Of a stretch of DNA of 64,000 nt, positions 1 through 10,060 are shown piece by piece. How positions within the stretch are numbered: position 1 is the first letter of the stretch; every line of letters starts with the position of its first letter. The stretch covers positions 56,274,237 to 56,338,236 of the forward strand of contig NC_088302.1 of NCBI RefSeq assembly GCF_032854445.1. The letters are read 5' to 3'. The notes under the pieces were generated by a model that saw only the letters and a list, made by a program, of their open reading frames with translations, had not been told where the DNA came from and did not search any database. The position numbers were made by a program, and so were the translations under genes. Source of the stretch: Liolophura sinensis (taxonomy: Eukaryota; Mollusca; Polyplacophora; Chitonida; Chitonidae).

Positions 1-640
1 TAAGCCACGTAAATGTCGTCGACATTTTACTGTTAATAAAACTTCATAAAACAAATATAGGGCGGGGCTGTGGTGTGGTGTCTGCAAAGTCCTTGCCTCA
101 GTAACCTGAACCACTCCTGGATTATATTGGGCATACACTGATGCCCTGGGTCATCCGCAGTGTAGGCAGTTGAAGCCTGTATCAGTAAACAGTCAGTAAT
201 CCATCTGTTAAAATGCAGAGCTGCATGCCAAGCTCCGGCAAGATATGTGCTGGCTGTTCGCAAGTTTCTTCCCGCGACACTTTTCGTTGAGAATTTATTT
301 TATGTTTTTTACGTTTTCCTTAAGACCATGTGACGGGTTATAGGCCTACGTACTGGTATTGCACGGCTCGAATTGAAGCACTATTCAGTTTGAATCAACA
401 AGCTCCCTGAATCAACCTTATTTAAATATAAAATTACGAAACTGACAGACTTCACTTAGTTTGTGCTTATGCTTTCTTGCCCCAAAACATATCACATGAA
501 AAATCTTACAACTCCTGGAAGAAATCCTAGATATGCGTCAATGAAATACATTCGCTCCCACACATTAGGGACAAAGCTTGTTAGGGACACAGTAGATTAT
601 AGGGGCATGGCACTTTGGTAAAATATAGTGTGTACTATAG
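1..640. other. No gene recognised
   Basis: AT-rich sequence with only short chance reading frames. I see no exon with convincing splice sites, no tandem repeat and no RNA gene. Confidence 0.5.
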
Positions 641-654
641 AATATGTACTGGTA

Positions 655-870
655 CCTGTAGACGTCATGTTGCCCCCTTTCGCATTCCGTCTCGACATAG
701 CCAGCCATTTGATTTTACACTTTGAAAGTTGTCTTCCGTTCTGGTGGACCGGAAGTTGAGATGAGAGCTGTGTTTATCACAGCAGCGGTGTTCTGACATT
801 TTTATCTCCTTTAATATAAATCACCCCTATAAAGTGTTCCGAAGTGTTTACATCGACCAGGCCGATAACG
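655..870. promoter_or_regulatory. Possible promoter region with CRE-like and ETS-like motifs
   Basis: The stretch holds a CRE-like GACGTCA near 661 and an ETS/GABP-like core ACCGGAAGT near 748-756, about 120 bp before a short ATG-initiated frame at 878. ETS and CRE sites are common at broadly expressed animal promoters. The assignment rests on motif matches alone, and the regulated gene is not identified. Confidence 0.25.
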
Positions 871-877
871 ATCTGAA

Positions 878-973
878 ATGCTGTCGGGCAAACCCAGCAC
901 AGCTTCTCGATCCGAGCTGCCTCAGTGGTACCAACCTTCCGCGCTGATTGATCATCTGCACTCTAAAACCTAA
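878..973 (+). CDS. Short ORF or uORF, unidentified
   Basis: A 31-codon frame begins MLSGKPSTASRSELPQWY and ends at TAA 971-973. A GTAAAC donor-like site follows at 978. Its composition looks protein-like and it lies just after the possible ETS/CRE promoter, so it could be the first exon of an unidentified plus-strand gene or an upstream ORF. An in-frame stop before the donor argues against a simple first coding exon. I recognise no family. Confidence 0.2.
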   Translation: MLSGKPSTASRSELPQWYQPSALIDHLHSKT

Positions 974-1996
974 TCTGGTAAACTTAACATAGTGCTCCAT
1001 TTTCTAGGTGATGCTAATGTTATTTTACGGACAAGATAATGTCCCGTGCTTTTACACCAACAAAAATATCCTGTTGCGAATAACAGAATAAGTGTCGTAA
1101 ATAAAATAAACGCAAACATTTGGGTCATCAGATAATTCTGTCAATATAAGAGTTTATTTTTCGAGTGTAGACGTTGAAAACGCTTGGCAGTGTTGTATTA
1201 TCTTCTTGAAATCATACCTTTAGAGCATGGCCTTGTAAGTTAGGATTATGTTTTGAAGACTCATAACTTTGTACATGATCTAACTTTATATCGTTCAATA
1301 AAAGGCTCGTTCAGTGCGCTTCTTTTGTCATTTCATTACGTTCTCCAGGGAAACGTATTGTTGTCTGTCACTGCAGTGTACTTTAGAACGACAAGGGTAT
1401 AATCCACAGCTCCTTTGGTCTCAAGATCACTCTCCTCCGTCTTTGGCTTACAGAAGGCTATCTGTATGAACACAAGCATGCAGAAACCAAGCAAGCCCAT
1501 TCTGCCATAGGGTAGGCATTACTACCTCCGGTATGGTAGCGACCATCATCTTCTGTATATGGTCGTGTTATCTTCCTGTGTAAGGTGTTTCCGCGAAGAG
1601 TCACGGTATATGCCGCATAGTTTTAAAGTTTAATGGCTCGATCTCGCATTTGATTGCTCAGGTGAAACCCAGTGAAAATGGATGCTCACCTTCATTCTCT
1701 CCTCGGAAAATTGCCTCATTCTACATCATGCGGAACCAATCTTATTTTTTCCTTGCTTTATCCAGCGATAATTCCTGGACACTGGTCTCACATATGAACA
1801 GGTTTAGATACCTGTGTCTTAATTGTCAGTTGGTGCAGACTTGCCACGCTTTGGTTTGTCTACTTTTCGAGAAATACTTTTGTCTTCAGTATTCCTGTTC
1901 TATCACCATGTATACAGCAGTTAACTAAGTGTGGTTTATCTGATGTGCACCTTATACATAAAAGGTTAGTAAATGAGCCCTGTTTATATTTTCTAG

Positions 1997-2074
1997 CCAA
2001 CGCGCCTACAAAGGTGGTTGTCAGCTCAGCCCGTTAGCGAGTCCAGAAACAGAGTCCATGTAACCTGTGGTCAG
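1997..2074 (+). CDS. Possible internal exon, unidentified gene
   Basis: A 78-bp segment is bounded by a good acceptor (TTTATATTTTCTAG) and a donor (CAG/GTAACG), and is open for 26 codons in one frame. It could join to the short frame at 878, but no partner exon or family could be identified. It may be chance. Confidence 0.15.
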
Positions 2075-2883
2075 GTAACGGCTCGCTTCTGTCGTCGGCT
2101 TAAGCTGATCTATCACCAGTACAATAAACTAATAGATTTAGTAGATACAGTAACAAAGGAGAATCACAAAAATGCTGACTTACTGTTTAATATGCATATC
2201 ACATATGAAGACAACAAATGAAAGAGGCGTGTGTTTATTGGACTGTAGCTGGCCTCATGTCCTGTGGCTACATATCTTCTAACACTTAAATGTTTTTACA
2301 CGCCAGTAGCTGTTAACAATGTTGAGTAAATTAAATATAAAAAGCTTTTCCATTCCTAGAGTTAAGTGGTTTCAGGGCTGAGCGAAGAACGGAGAGCGAA
2401 GTGCAGAGTGCGAATTTAGTCGGATGATTAATTCACAAGCAATCACTAACACCAATTTCCGGCTAAAAGACAACAGCGAAAATAAAATGCATACCTTTAA
2501 AGGAAACACATAAAAAGACATTCACCATTAACGATTTTTTAATATCCGGTCATGTGAATAGAAGGCATAAAATGTTGGTGTTGTCAGAAATACACATCCA
2601 CTATTTGCATATTGTACAAATGGACATTTTTTCAACTCACTTGGACCTGCACACTGCCATTGTTATATACATGTATTTGGGAGATCACTACAGGAATCGA
2701 CAGAATTAGGGCTTTAGTTTTGGAAGACAGATTTTTTCGACAGGCTTGATATTTTGACATGTTATACTTCAAAACTAGGCCTATGCACAAGTATACAACA
2801 CCATGGCAGATATAACAGCGCACAGAAAGCGATATAAACCCTTCCTGTCATGCAGTTTCTGGGGTCGGTAACTTTCTCCCATT

Positions 2884-2909
2884 CCCCCCCTACCCCCCCC
2901 CCCCCCCCC
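2884..2909. repeat. Poly-C tract
   Basis: Two runs of C split by TA, followed by G. This is a low-complexity tract, prone to length errors in sequencing. Confidence 0.8.
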
Positions 2910-3380
2910 GTAAGTCTGGCACGATATAAGGGAAAAAGACCTGATCATTACAAGGCCTTGTTCGGGTGACACGTATTTATGACATCAGAAATAACATGAC
3001 TCTAGGGGAAGTACTTATATCCGGTCGACCAGAGTGAATTTTCAACCAGTGTTGAGCGACGATACAACAAACCAGAGGAATCCATTTCTATCGCCAATGA
3101 TACACCCCATTCTCGGTTAAATGTGAAGGATTTGAATTCAGTTCCTGAGTTTTGAGTGTCGGAACATAACTTTCATTAACACTTCATCAAGTAGGCCATT
3201 GCCCACAGCTCCTAGCAGCGTGCTAATTAAGCGCGTCCAAAAGTAGAGTGCAGATCATGGCTAAGTAAAAATCATACGGAGCCCATTCAAAACTCCATTC
3301 AAATGCGATGTATATTGCCGTTATTTAGTCATGCATTGTTGTTTTTAATTAACAATAGGAACGAGTTTATCCCTACACAT

Positions 3381-3614
3381 TTAAGTTAAATCACCTTTGG
3401 TAAGTGTGGACGTATGTGGAATCAGCTGGACGGGTTCCCGCTTGTAGAAACTGCCAGTTTGTGCGTAGTACTCCAGCGTGAGAAAGCTGTCAGCGTGGGC
3501 ATGACGATTTATGGCGTTTACTGATGTAATTCCCACCTGCCTCACATATTGCTCCTTGTACAATTCTGCGTCCAGTAACCCGGGTTTTTTTATCCCTTGA
3601 AAGCAGTCTGCCAT
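3381..3614 (-). CDS. Unidentified ORF or exon
   Basis: A 77-codon minus-strand frame begins MADCFQGIKKPGLLDAEL and contains YVRQVGITSVNAINRHA. It looks more like real protein than other short frames here (balanced composition, few cysteines, mixed charge). Its ATG overlaps an AG, so it could start at that ATG or be an internal exon starting at ACTGCTTTC after GGCAG. It ends at TAA, with a weak GTGATT donor just before. It lies about 0.9 kb beyond the MTHFS stop on the same strand and would be a separate gene. I do not recognise the family. Confidence 0.35.
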   Translation of the reverse strand: MADCFQGIKKPGLLDAELYKEQYVRQVGITSVNAINRHAHADSFLTLEYYAQTGSFYKREPVQLIPHTSTLTKGDLT

Positions 3615-3818
3615 TTCAGGTACAAAGCTGTTCCAAATCTACTGATACCTGATATTACACACGACACATATATGTAGTTTTAATTACGTGAACAGTCACA
3701 CCGTTACATTCACTAAGCAAATTTATCACTTAATCACGGGTTTCGGGAGCGATCATAATGTATATGTAATTCAGATGGTCTTATATAACCCTCGCTAGAG
3801 ATCACTGGCTCCCCAGGG

Positions 3819-4064
3819 AACCTCCGTGGTCGAGGGGTTAGCACGCCAGCACGGCGCAATGACACATGGGCCTCTCACCAATGCGATCGCTTTCAGTTCA
3901 ACTCCACCTCATTCCGGCTTCCTCTCCGGCCGTAAGTGGGAAGGTCTGTCAGCATTCTGCGCATGGTTGGGGTTTCGTCCGGATTCTGCTCGGTTTCCTC
4001 CTACCATAATGCTGGCCGTCGTCGTATACGTGAAATATTTTTGAGTACGGGGTAAAACACCAAG
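3819..4064 (+). mobile_element. tRNA-derived SINE, family A, near full length
   Basis: A tRNA-like head (GTGGTCGAGGGGTTAGCACG) and box-B-like GTTCAACTCC are followed by the body shared with many other copies here (CTTCCTCTCCGGCCGTAAGT, CCATAATGCTGGCCGTCGTC). The tail is GAGTACGGGGTAAAACACCA. The frame at 3826-4044 is an artefact of this element. Confidence 0.8.
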
Positions 4065-4194
4065 CAAGTCTTACATGAATGTTGTTAGAAATGGCAGTTC
4101 TACATTCAGGTCACAAATAGAGACCGATCTATGGGTGAAAATCTGCGCGTCACAGTTCGTCAGTCACTCGCTAAAGGTCGGTGGTTTACTCTGC

Positions 4195-4262
4195 AGTAAC
4201 CCATGGCATAACCGCCGTGGTATAAGTGAAATATTCTTAAGGACGGCGAATAACACCATATT
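4195..4262 (+). mobile_element. SINE family A, 3' fragment
   Basis: Only the 3' portion is present: CCGCCGTGGTATAAGTGAAA, ATATTCTTAAGGACGGCGAA and ACACCA. It matches the tail of the copy at 3819-4064. Confidence 0.6.
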
Positions 4263-4502
4263 AGCAGACACCAAGGCACCTGCATTCGCGTAAGGTTTAT
4301 ATGGAAACTCTATCCAATTTGGGCCACTGCAAGCTCCAATAGCGCATTGTCACTGACAGAATATAAAGTCATTATTCAGCATGACGTGTGTTAATGCTTC
4401 CTTTGGTATGATACAGTGCATAGTCGGGGCTAACCTGAGGTATACAAATCCCCAATCTTTGCATGATGTACAGTTCCAGACTGTTTTGTTTATGACTCCA
4501 AT

Positions 4503-6335
4503 TTACTGCCTCATCTCACTTTTGTCAGCGAACAGCACGTGATCCACAGGCACATCAGATTCAGACATCGGAATATCGTCAAGTATCTGCACTGAGTACG
4601 CAAGCGCGATGGTCAGCGGATTGCTGCCTTTCTTACGACAAAGTCTCAGATAGTTGTCATAGTAACCTTTTCCCCTGCCCAATCGCAAGCCTCGTTTGGT
4701 AAATCCGAGTCCAGGCATCAAGATTAAGTCAAGCCCTCCTGGAAAACAGAGACAGCGCCCCTTTCATAAACATCGTTACAATAATGTGTTAATAAATTCA
4801 ACACCCATATAAAACTGCGACTTAATTATGAAATAATTAATAATGAAATAAAAAATTAGAAAGAGTCTTTTATTTACTGATCTGTGTTTAGTTTAATACC
4901 GTGCTCAACATAAGAGGTGTAAGAGTGAAACTACACCACACAGAGCCTTGGGAAAGCTAACGTACCTCGCATATGCAGACACCTGGCAAACGTTACACGT
5001 AATAAGCCTCCGATAGCTAGTTGCGGACCTTCAATCTCGATGTCTTTGGATAATGGTGAACCATAAAAACGAATATAGATACCTAAACTAAATTGTACTG
5101 CGCATACCTGTGTCAAGGGCGTCCTCTCTGACGTCATCCAAGGCTGGCTGTTTGATTTTCCACCTAGTTTCGGGCAGACTGTTGTAATCGGCCGTGGAGT
5201 CCAGTCGTACCATCTTCATGCCAGCCTTGGAGTATTGCGGAATGAAGCAGTCCTTCCGTGACGAGAACAAATCCTCCATTATTTTGTGGGTCTGGATTTC
5301 ATCCTTCATACTTAGGAACACGGATACCCGCCGGCTTTGTTGATACTGGGGCATCTTCAACAGCTGTCCAGAAAGATCACATCTGACAGATATTAAATGT
5401 ACAGTGGTAATATGAGAAAAGAGATAAATATATGAAGAGGCCTCTAAACATAGGCCTTTACAAATAAGTAGATATTATGGGTGCTTATTCGCTAGTCTTT
5501 ACCCCACACGGGTTCATCTACATCAATCTGTAGAGACAAGTTCAAGGTGTGACATTTAAATTCACCATTAATCATGTATATGCCTGCACCGGTGCGCCGG
5601 TGCCTAACACTCTAGGCCTATCGTACTCGTCATTTAATAATATATCAGTGCCCAAATGCGTCAATGCATTTGCAGTTTGCCGCCGCTAAATATGTCAGAC
5701 TGACTGCCAACATAATAAAAACCGCTTCACTTAATACAATATTTTTCCATAACGTTATCACGATTACCAGAATAAATGGTGTCGGTAACACTTGAATAAT
5801 CAAAAATTTGATTATGTCATAATTAATGTAGGCTATACATTCATTTGCCGTTTACGCCGTACTCAAGAATATTTCACTTCTACGATGGCGGCTAGCATTA
5901 TCGTGGAAAGGAATTAACCGAGTTTGGGAAACCCACCGCCATGTGCAAGTTACTGGAAACCCGAGAGGAAGCCAGCATAAGCTGGGAAAAGAGAGATAAA
6001 GAACAACTACAATATGCCTACCATTGCCAATGATAACAGGGACTTATGGACCTGAATTATTGACAAACTTAACCTGCGGTTCTGTCGCAAACACAAACAA
6101 TCCAAGGGCAAGTAACTGTGTTTGACCATCTGATACGAGGGCTAATACAGTCAAATAACGCCCAAGTTACGGCCTTGATGCTAAGCGTACGCATGTGTCA
6201 GTTGAATTTGTTGGAAGTAACCTTTTCAGTAACTATTTCGGACTGCACTGCCTTCTCGGCCTCTGTCAGCAGAGAGAGTTTCTCCTTCAGTGCTACCCTT
6301 AGCTCGCTTTTGGCCGTGTGAACCGACACAGCCAT
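4503..6335 (-). CDS. MTHFS: 5-formyltetrahydrofolate cyclo-ligase (methenyl-THF synthetase), complete
   Basis: This enzyme converts 5-formyl-THF plus ATP to 5,10-methenyl-THF in cytosolic one-carbon metabolism. Three minus-strand exons are seen: 6222-6335, 5108-5363 and 4503-4738, with GT-AG borders and phases 0 and 1. They give 201 residues (human MTHFS is 203). Exon 1 starts MAVSVHTAKSELRVALKE. Exon 2 carries RRVSVFLSMKDEI and WKIKQPALDDVREDAL. Exon 3 carries GGLDLILMPGLGF and the conserved nucleotide-binding LGRGKGYYD, then ends VDHVLFADKSEMRQ. Exon borders match the vertebrate gene as I recall it. Nothing is truncated. It diverges from BBS7, with about 3.7 kb between the two starts. Confidence 0.95.
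5848..5985 (-). mobile_element. SINE family A fragment in MTHFS intron 1
   Basis: The reverse complement of the family A 3' half is visible: TTTACGCCGTACTCAAGAAT, ATTTCACTTCTACGATGGCG, then GAGAGGAAGCCAGCATAAGC. It is diverged and lacks the tRNA-like head. The rest of the 858-bp intron holds nothing else recognisable. Confidence 0.65.
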
Positions 6336-6614
6336 GATCAGGAGTGAAAGGGAAGTAACTATATTGTAATGACCAAGTCCGGTAGATTATTCACCCGCTT
6401 GTTTGATACGTTTCTGATAAAGTTGATAACCATAGGATATTGAGAGCAGAACAAACGCAAACCTTTGTATAAAAATGTAAGGGGTCAAGCAGGAGAATCG
6501 TTTTGAATCGGTTCATAGATCCATATGCTGCTAAAAAGGATCCACGATATTCTACAGTCATATTTGTACCTAGGGTAAATATTTACTGGTACCTGTTGGT
6601 TGACAGGTGACAAC

Positions 6615-6632
6615 AGTAACAAGATGGCGCCG
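6615..6632. promoter_or_regulatory. YY1-like motif
   Basis: ACAAGATGGCGCCG matches the AAGATGGCG core of YY1 sites that sit near transcription starts of housekeeping genes. It lies between the MTHFS start (6335, minus) and BBS7 (10061, plus), directly left of the first inverted-repeat element. It could serve either gene. The match is by motif only. Confidence 0.25.
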
Positions 6633-6645
6633 AATTACCGAAGAA

Positions 6646-7099
6646 GGCCACAGACCCCCATTAGTTTTCCATAAGCGACAATGTTAACGTTTAGCGCTGT
6701 AGCTCAGTCCCAAACATTCCGAGGCCAATAAGCTTTGGTGCATACCTGGCCCAGCCTGAGAGAAAGAAGCTGTAAAAATCTTGACATAGGTTGACCGTCA
6801 AAATCTGGACCTTTACATGTCGGCAGCTGGGAGGGGTGCTTAGCAACGCCAAGGGGACGTCACTCGCAGCCTCGTCACCACCTGTCTCCTTGTGTCCTCT
6901 CGCCCAGAATTTCAAACTTTCACCATTAAAACTCATACCTGCGCAAAGCTTAGACAATTTCCATCATTTTCGTACCAAGCATGCACTTGTACACTAAAAA
7001 CGGCAGGCTGGCAGCAAAAAAAAGACTTTACACCCTAAAATACACAGAACTACAATCGTCCCTACTGAAAAACGCAAGTTGTAATGGGGGTCTGTGTCC
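6646..7099. mobile_element. MITE-like element, copy 1
   Basis: A 454-bp element bounded by inverted repeats: left GGCCACAGACCCCCATTA, and right TAATGGGGGTCTGTGTCC, which is its reverse complement apart from one base. No transposase frame is present. A near-identical copy lies at 9560-10010 in the same orientation. I could not find a convincing target-site duplication, so the superfamily is left open. Confidence 0.75.
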
Positions 7100-9559
7100 T
7101 ATCACACCAGCCAACTTTTTTTAAAATCAATCATTTTTGCACCACATAATGCTTACTACCTCTAAACCTCACACATAAAGTTACAGCTTGATACATGCAA
7201 AAACTTTTCAGTAGGAGGAATTTAACTTGGGGTACCCCTATCTTGGAAATGTGTCTGTTTGTCCGTCCTCAAGCACCAAGTTCAAAGCTCTGTAGTGCAC
7301 ATACCGTTGAAAATATCTTAACCAGGTCAAATGTTTTGGAAAGCTGGTATGTATATCTGCAAGAAAAATGAAAAAAATTCCAATGACAAAGTATTTTACA
7401 TTTTCCATTGACAAACATTTAGAAAATTATGGATTTTCAAGTAGATTTTCTTGTTTACAGCAGTGTTAAGAAAATACTTAAAAGCCAAAAGTGTCAAAAT
7501 ACATATCAAAAGACAGGTAATTTATCTGACAATTCACTTAGCAAATATAGGACATACCTTTTAGCAACTTTGTGCAAAATTTGACTTAAAGTGATACAGG
7601 TGGGTAGCAAAGCGGAGTTTCAAAATTCCAGAAAAGTACATTTTGATCACCATCAAAGTAAACGTATGCATCCAAATTGATATAGAAATGCTCATAGGCA
7701 CAGTTTCCATGGATAGGGCTAAAGAAAAGACTAGTATCCCTTTTACATAGTGATTCACATGATAAAACCCTTTAAAAGATCACCCACTCCCCCCCCCCCC
7801 CACACACACACACACACTACTCCCCTTTCCCGTCTCCCCCATGGCTGCCATTGGTTGGCTGGCTTACCTCAACTCACAGTGCAAAAGAATCCCACCACCT
7901 GTGTTGTTGCCTCAGACTAAATTAGTACTTTCCACATAACAAATACCAAAGTGTGACACTGGCATCTACAAGAGATAAGTAGAGGGGAGAAATATGAATT
8001 TGCCACTTACAAAAATAAAGCCACACAGTACATGCACATTGGTCATTCAGACAGTCAGCAAGGCAACCCTCCCAAGACATGTTGAAGGGACCCAAGAAGA
8101 GGGGAAAAGCTATACTTTTTAACCTGTAACAACACAGAAATCCTCAAATAATCAGTGAGAAATTACATCCGTAATCAGGTTCCACACTGGGTGTTGCTGG
8201 GTGGGCATGAGGAATGGACATTCAAACTGTCCGTACATATATGAGAAACCTGTGACGTTTCCCCGGTTGGGGGGGTGGGGGGGCCGGAGGGGTATGTGTC
8301 ATGGTGTAGTACCGGACCAATGACGGGGATTCTAGGTCGGCCAAAGGAGTCGAAGACTGCATCCGAATGGTCAGGCCTTTGAGGAAGCTGAACGGCTAGC
8401 AGACCCCACTCACCTAGGTAGATCCCAGTTCAATATATGCATAAACCAGGCAAAGTTCACTGACGCCATGTTTGGGAGACAAGATCTAAAGAGGGAAACC
8501 AAGACAAAAGCTCAATAGGTATTAAACTAGGATGTGAAAGACATATGTAGCTGTCTAATTTCTAACTTGTGTGTGAGGACATTGGAAACATAAAAAAAAT
8601 CCCAGTTGCCCAGGGAGGTGGATGCCACACTGGGCCAGATACTAAAACAAAAACTCCTTGAGATGTCGCAGGAACAGCGTACTATGTTCTGGTGGAAAAA
8701 CAGACACCTGGTGGGGCAGAGACTCATTTTCACAAGGGCAATATTCCAACAGATCACACTCACATGTATGCTAGAAACTTGAAATTGATCATTTTTGTTC
8801 CAACGCCACACATACTGTGTGAGTGCACATGTAACTTGTCAGAGGAATGAATATACACATGCAATGAAAACTACATGCCTACAGTGGTTTATTTTTAAGT
8901 TTAAAGAGGAAAATTTACCTTGTCCACTTCAAGTCTATGCCCAAAACAGCAGACAGTGTTCCAGCAGATATGCCTGTTTTTCATGTTTTGTGACCTGCAG
9001 GATGATTTGAAGCACATTTACCTAGTGTGTGGTGGCACACATGGGAGGAACCTGACTTGGTTTGTAAATTAAATGCACACTGGCCCTCTCTACTACTCTA
9101 GCCAAGTAAATTAATCTGCTGATGTGTTTTTATCCAGCTGTGTGAGGCTGGGCCCTTATATGTGATGCAAGGCCTTATTGACCATCCTTAATCACACCAC
9201 CCTATCTATCAGCCACATACTCCAATTTCACTCGCAGCACTCAAATTTTGCATTATTTATCAAATGTCAGCCCCAAAAGAGACATTTTAAAAACCAGGAA
9301 CAATGAAAACATTGTCTGTGTTTGTTCCAGTCTGTTTATACTCCTGTACTACCCTTGACCACAGAGCGCTTTAGCCGATTTTTAGACAAAATGGGATATG
9401 TGGGGAAAATATAGAATTAAAAAGCTTTAAAACTGCTCAATCAAGTTCCATGTCAATGCAAACCACATCGCAGATGTACCCACCCAAATATTATCAGGCT
9501 GTTGCCAAATCTGAGCACACAGTGACATATTACATGTTTTGGCACAAGTGGACAGATCA
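7100..9559. other. Segment between two MITE-like copies, no gene seen
   Basis: About 2.46 kb with no long frame (the longest is 94 codons), no splice-supported exon and no coding similarity I recognise. It contains a C-run with (CA)n at 7790-7818 and a G-rich stretch near 8262-8290. Because it lies between direct copies of the same element, it could be the inside of a larger non-autonomous element or simply the host promoter region between MTHFS and BBS7. Confidence 0.5.
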
Positions 9560-10010
9560 GGCCACAGACCCCCATTAGTTTTCCATAAGCGACAATGTTA
9601 ACGTTAGCGCTGTAGCTCAGTCCAAACATTCGAGGCCAATAAGCTTTGGTGCATACCTGGCCCAGCTGAGAGAAAGAAGCTGTAAAAATCTTGACATAGG
9701 TTGACTGGAAAAATCTGGACCTTCTACATGCCGGCAGCTGGGAGGGGTGCCTAGCAACGCCAAGGGGACGTCACTCGCAGCCTCGTCACCACCTGTCTCT
9801 TGTGTCCTCTCGCCCAGAATTTCAAACTTTCACCATTAAAACTCATAGCTGCGCAAAGCTTAGACAATTTCCATCATTTTCATACCAAGCATGCACTTGT
9901 ACACTAAAAACGGCAGGCTGGCAGCAAAAAAAAGACTTTACACCCTAAAATACACAGAACTACAATCGTCCCTACTGAAAAACGCAAGTTGTAATGGGGG
10001 GTCTGTGTCC
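9560..10010. mobile_element. MITE-like element, copy 2, abutting BBS7 exon 1
   Basis: A 451-bp second copy with the same terminal inverted repeats. It ends about 50 bp before the BBS7 start codon, so it lies in the BBS7 promoter or 5'UTR. Many differences from copy 1 are single-base changes in homopolymer length (TTT/TT, CCC/CC, CC/C, GGGGG/GGGGGG). That pattern is typical of recent copies or of residual long-read errors. Confidence 0.75.
9746..9758 (+). promoter_or_regulatory. X-box (RFX)-like motif inside MITE copy 2
   Basis: GGTGCCTAGCAAC resembles the two-half RFX X-box (GTNRCC, short spacer, RGNAAC) found upstream of ciliary genes. It lies about 300 bp upstream of the BBS7 start. Copy 1 has GGTGCTTAGCAAC at the same place. 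The 5' half has one mismatch to consensus, and no function is shown. Confidence 0.2.
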
Positions 10011-10060
10011 AGAACTTGACGAGCCCACTGAAGAAATATATCTGTTAAACCTTCAAGATG

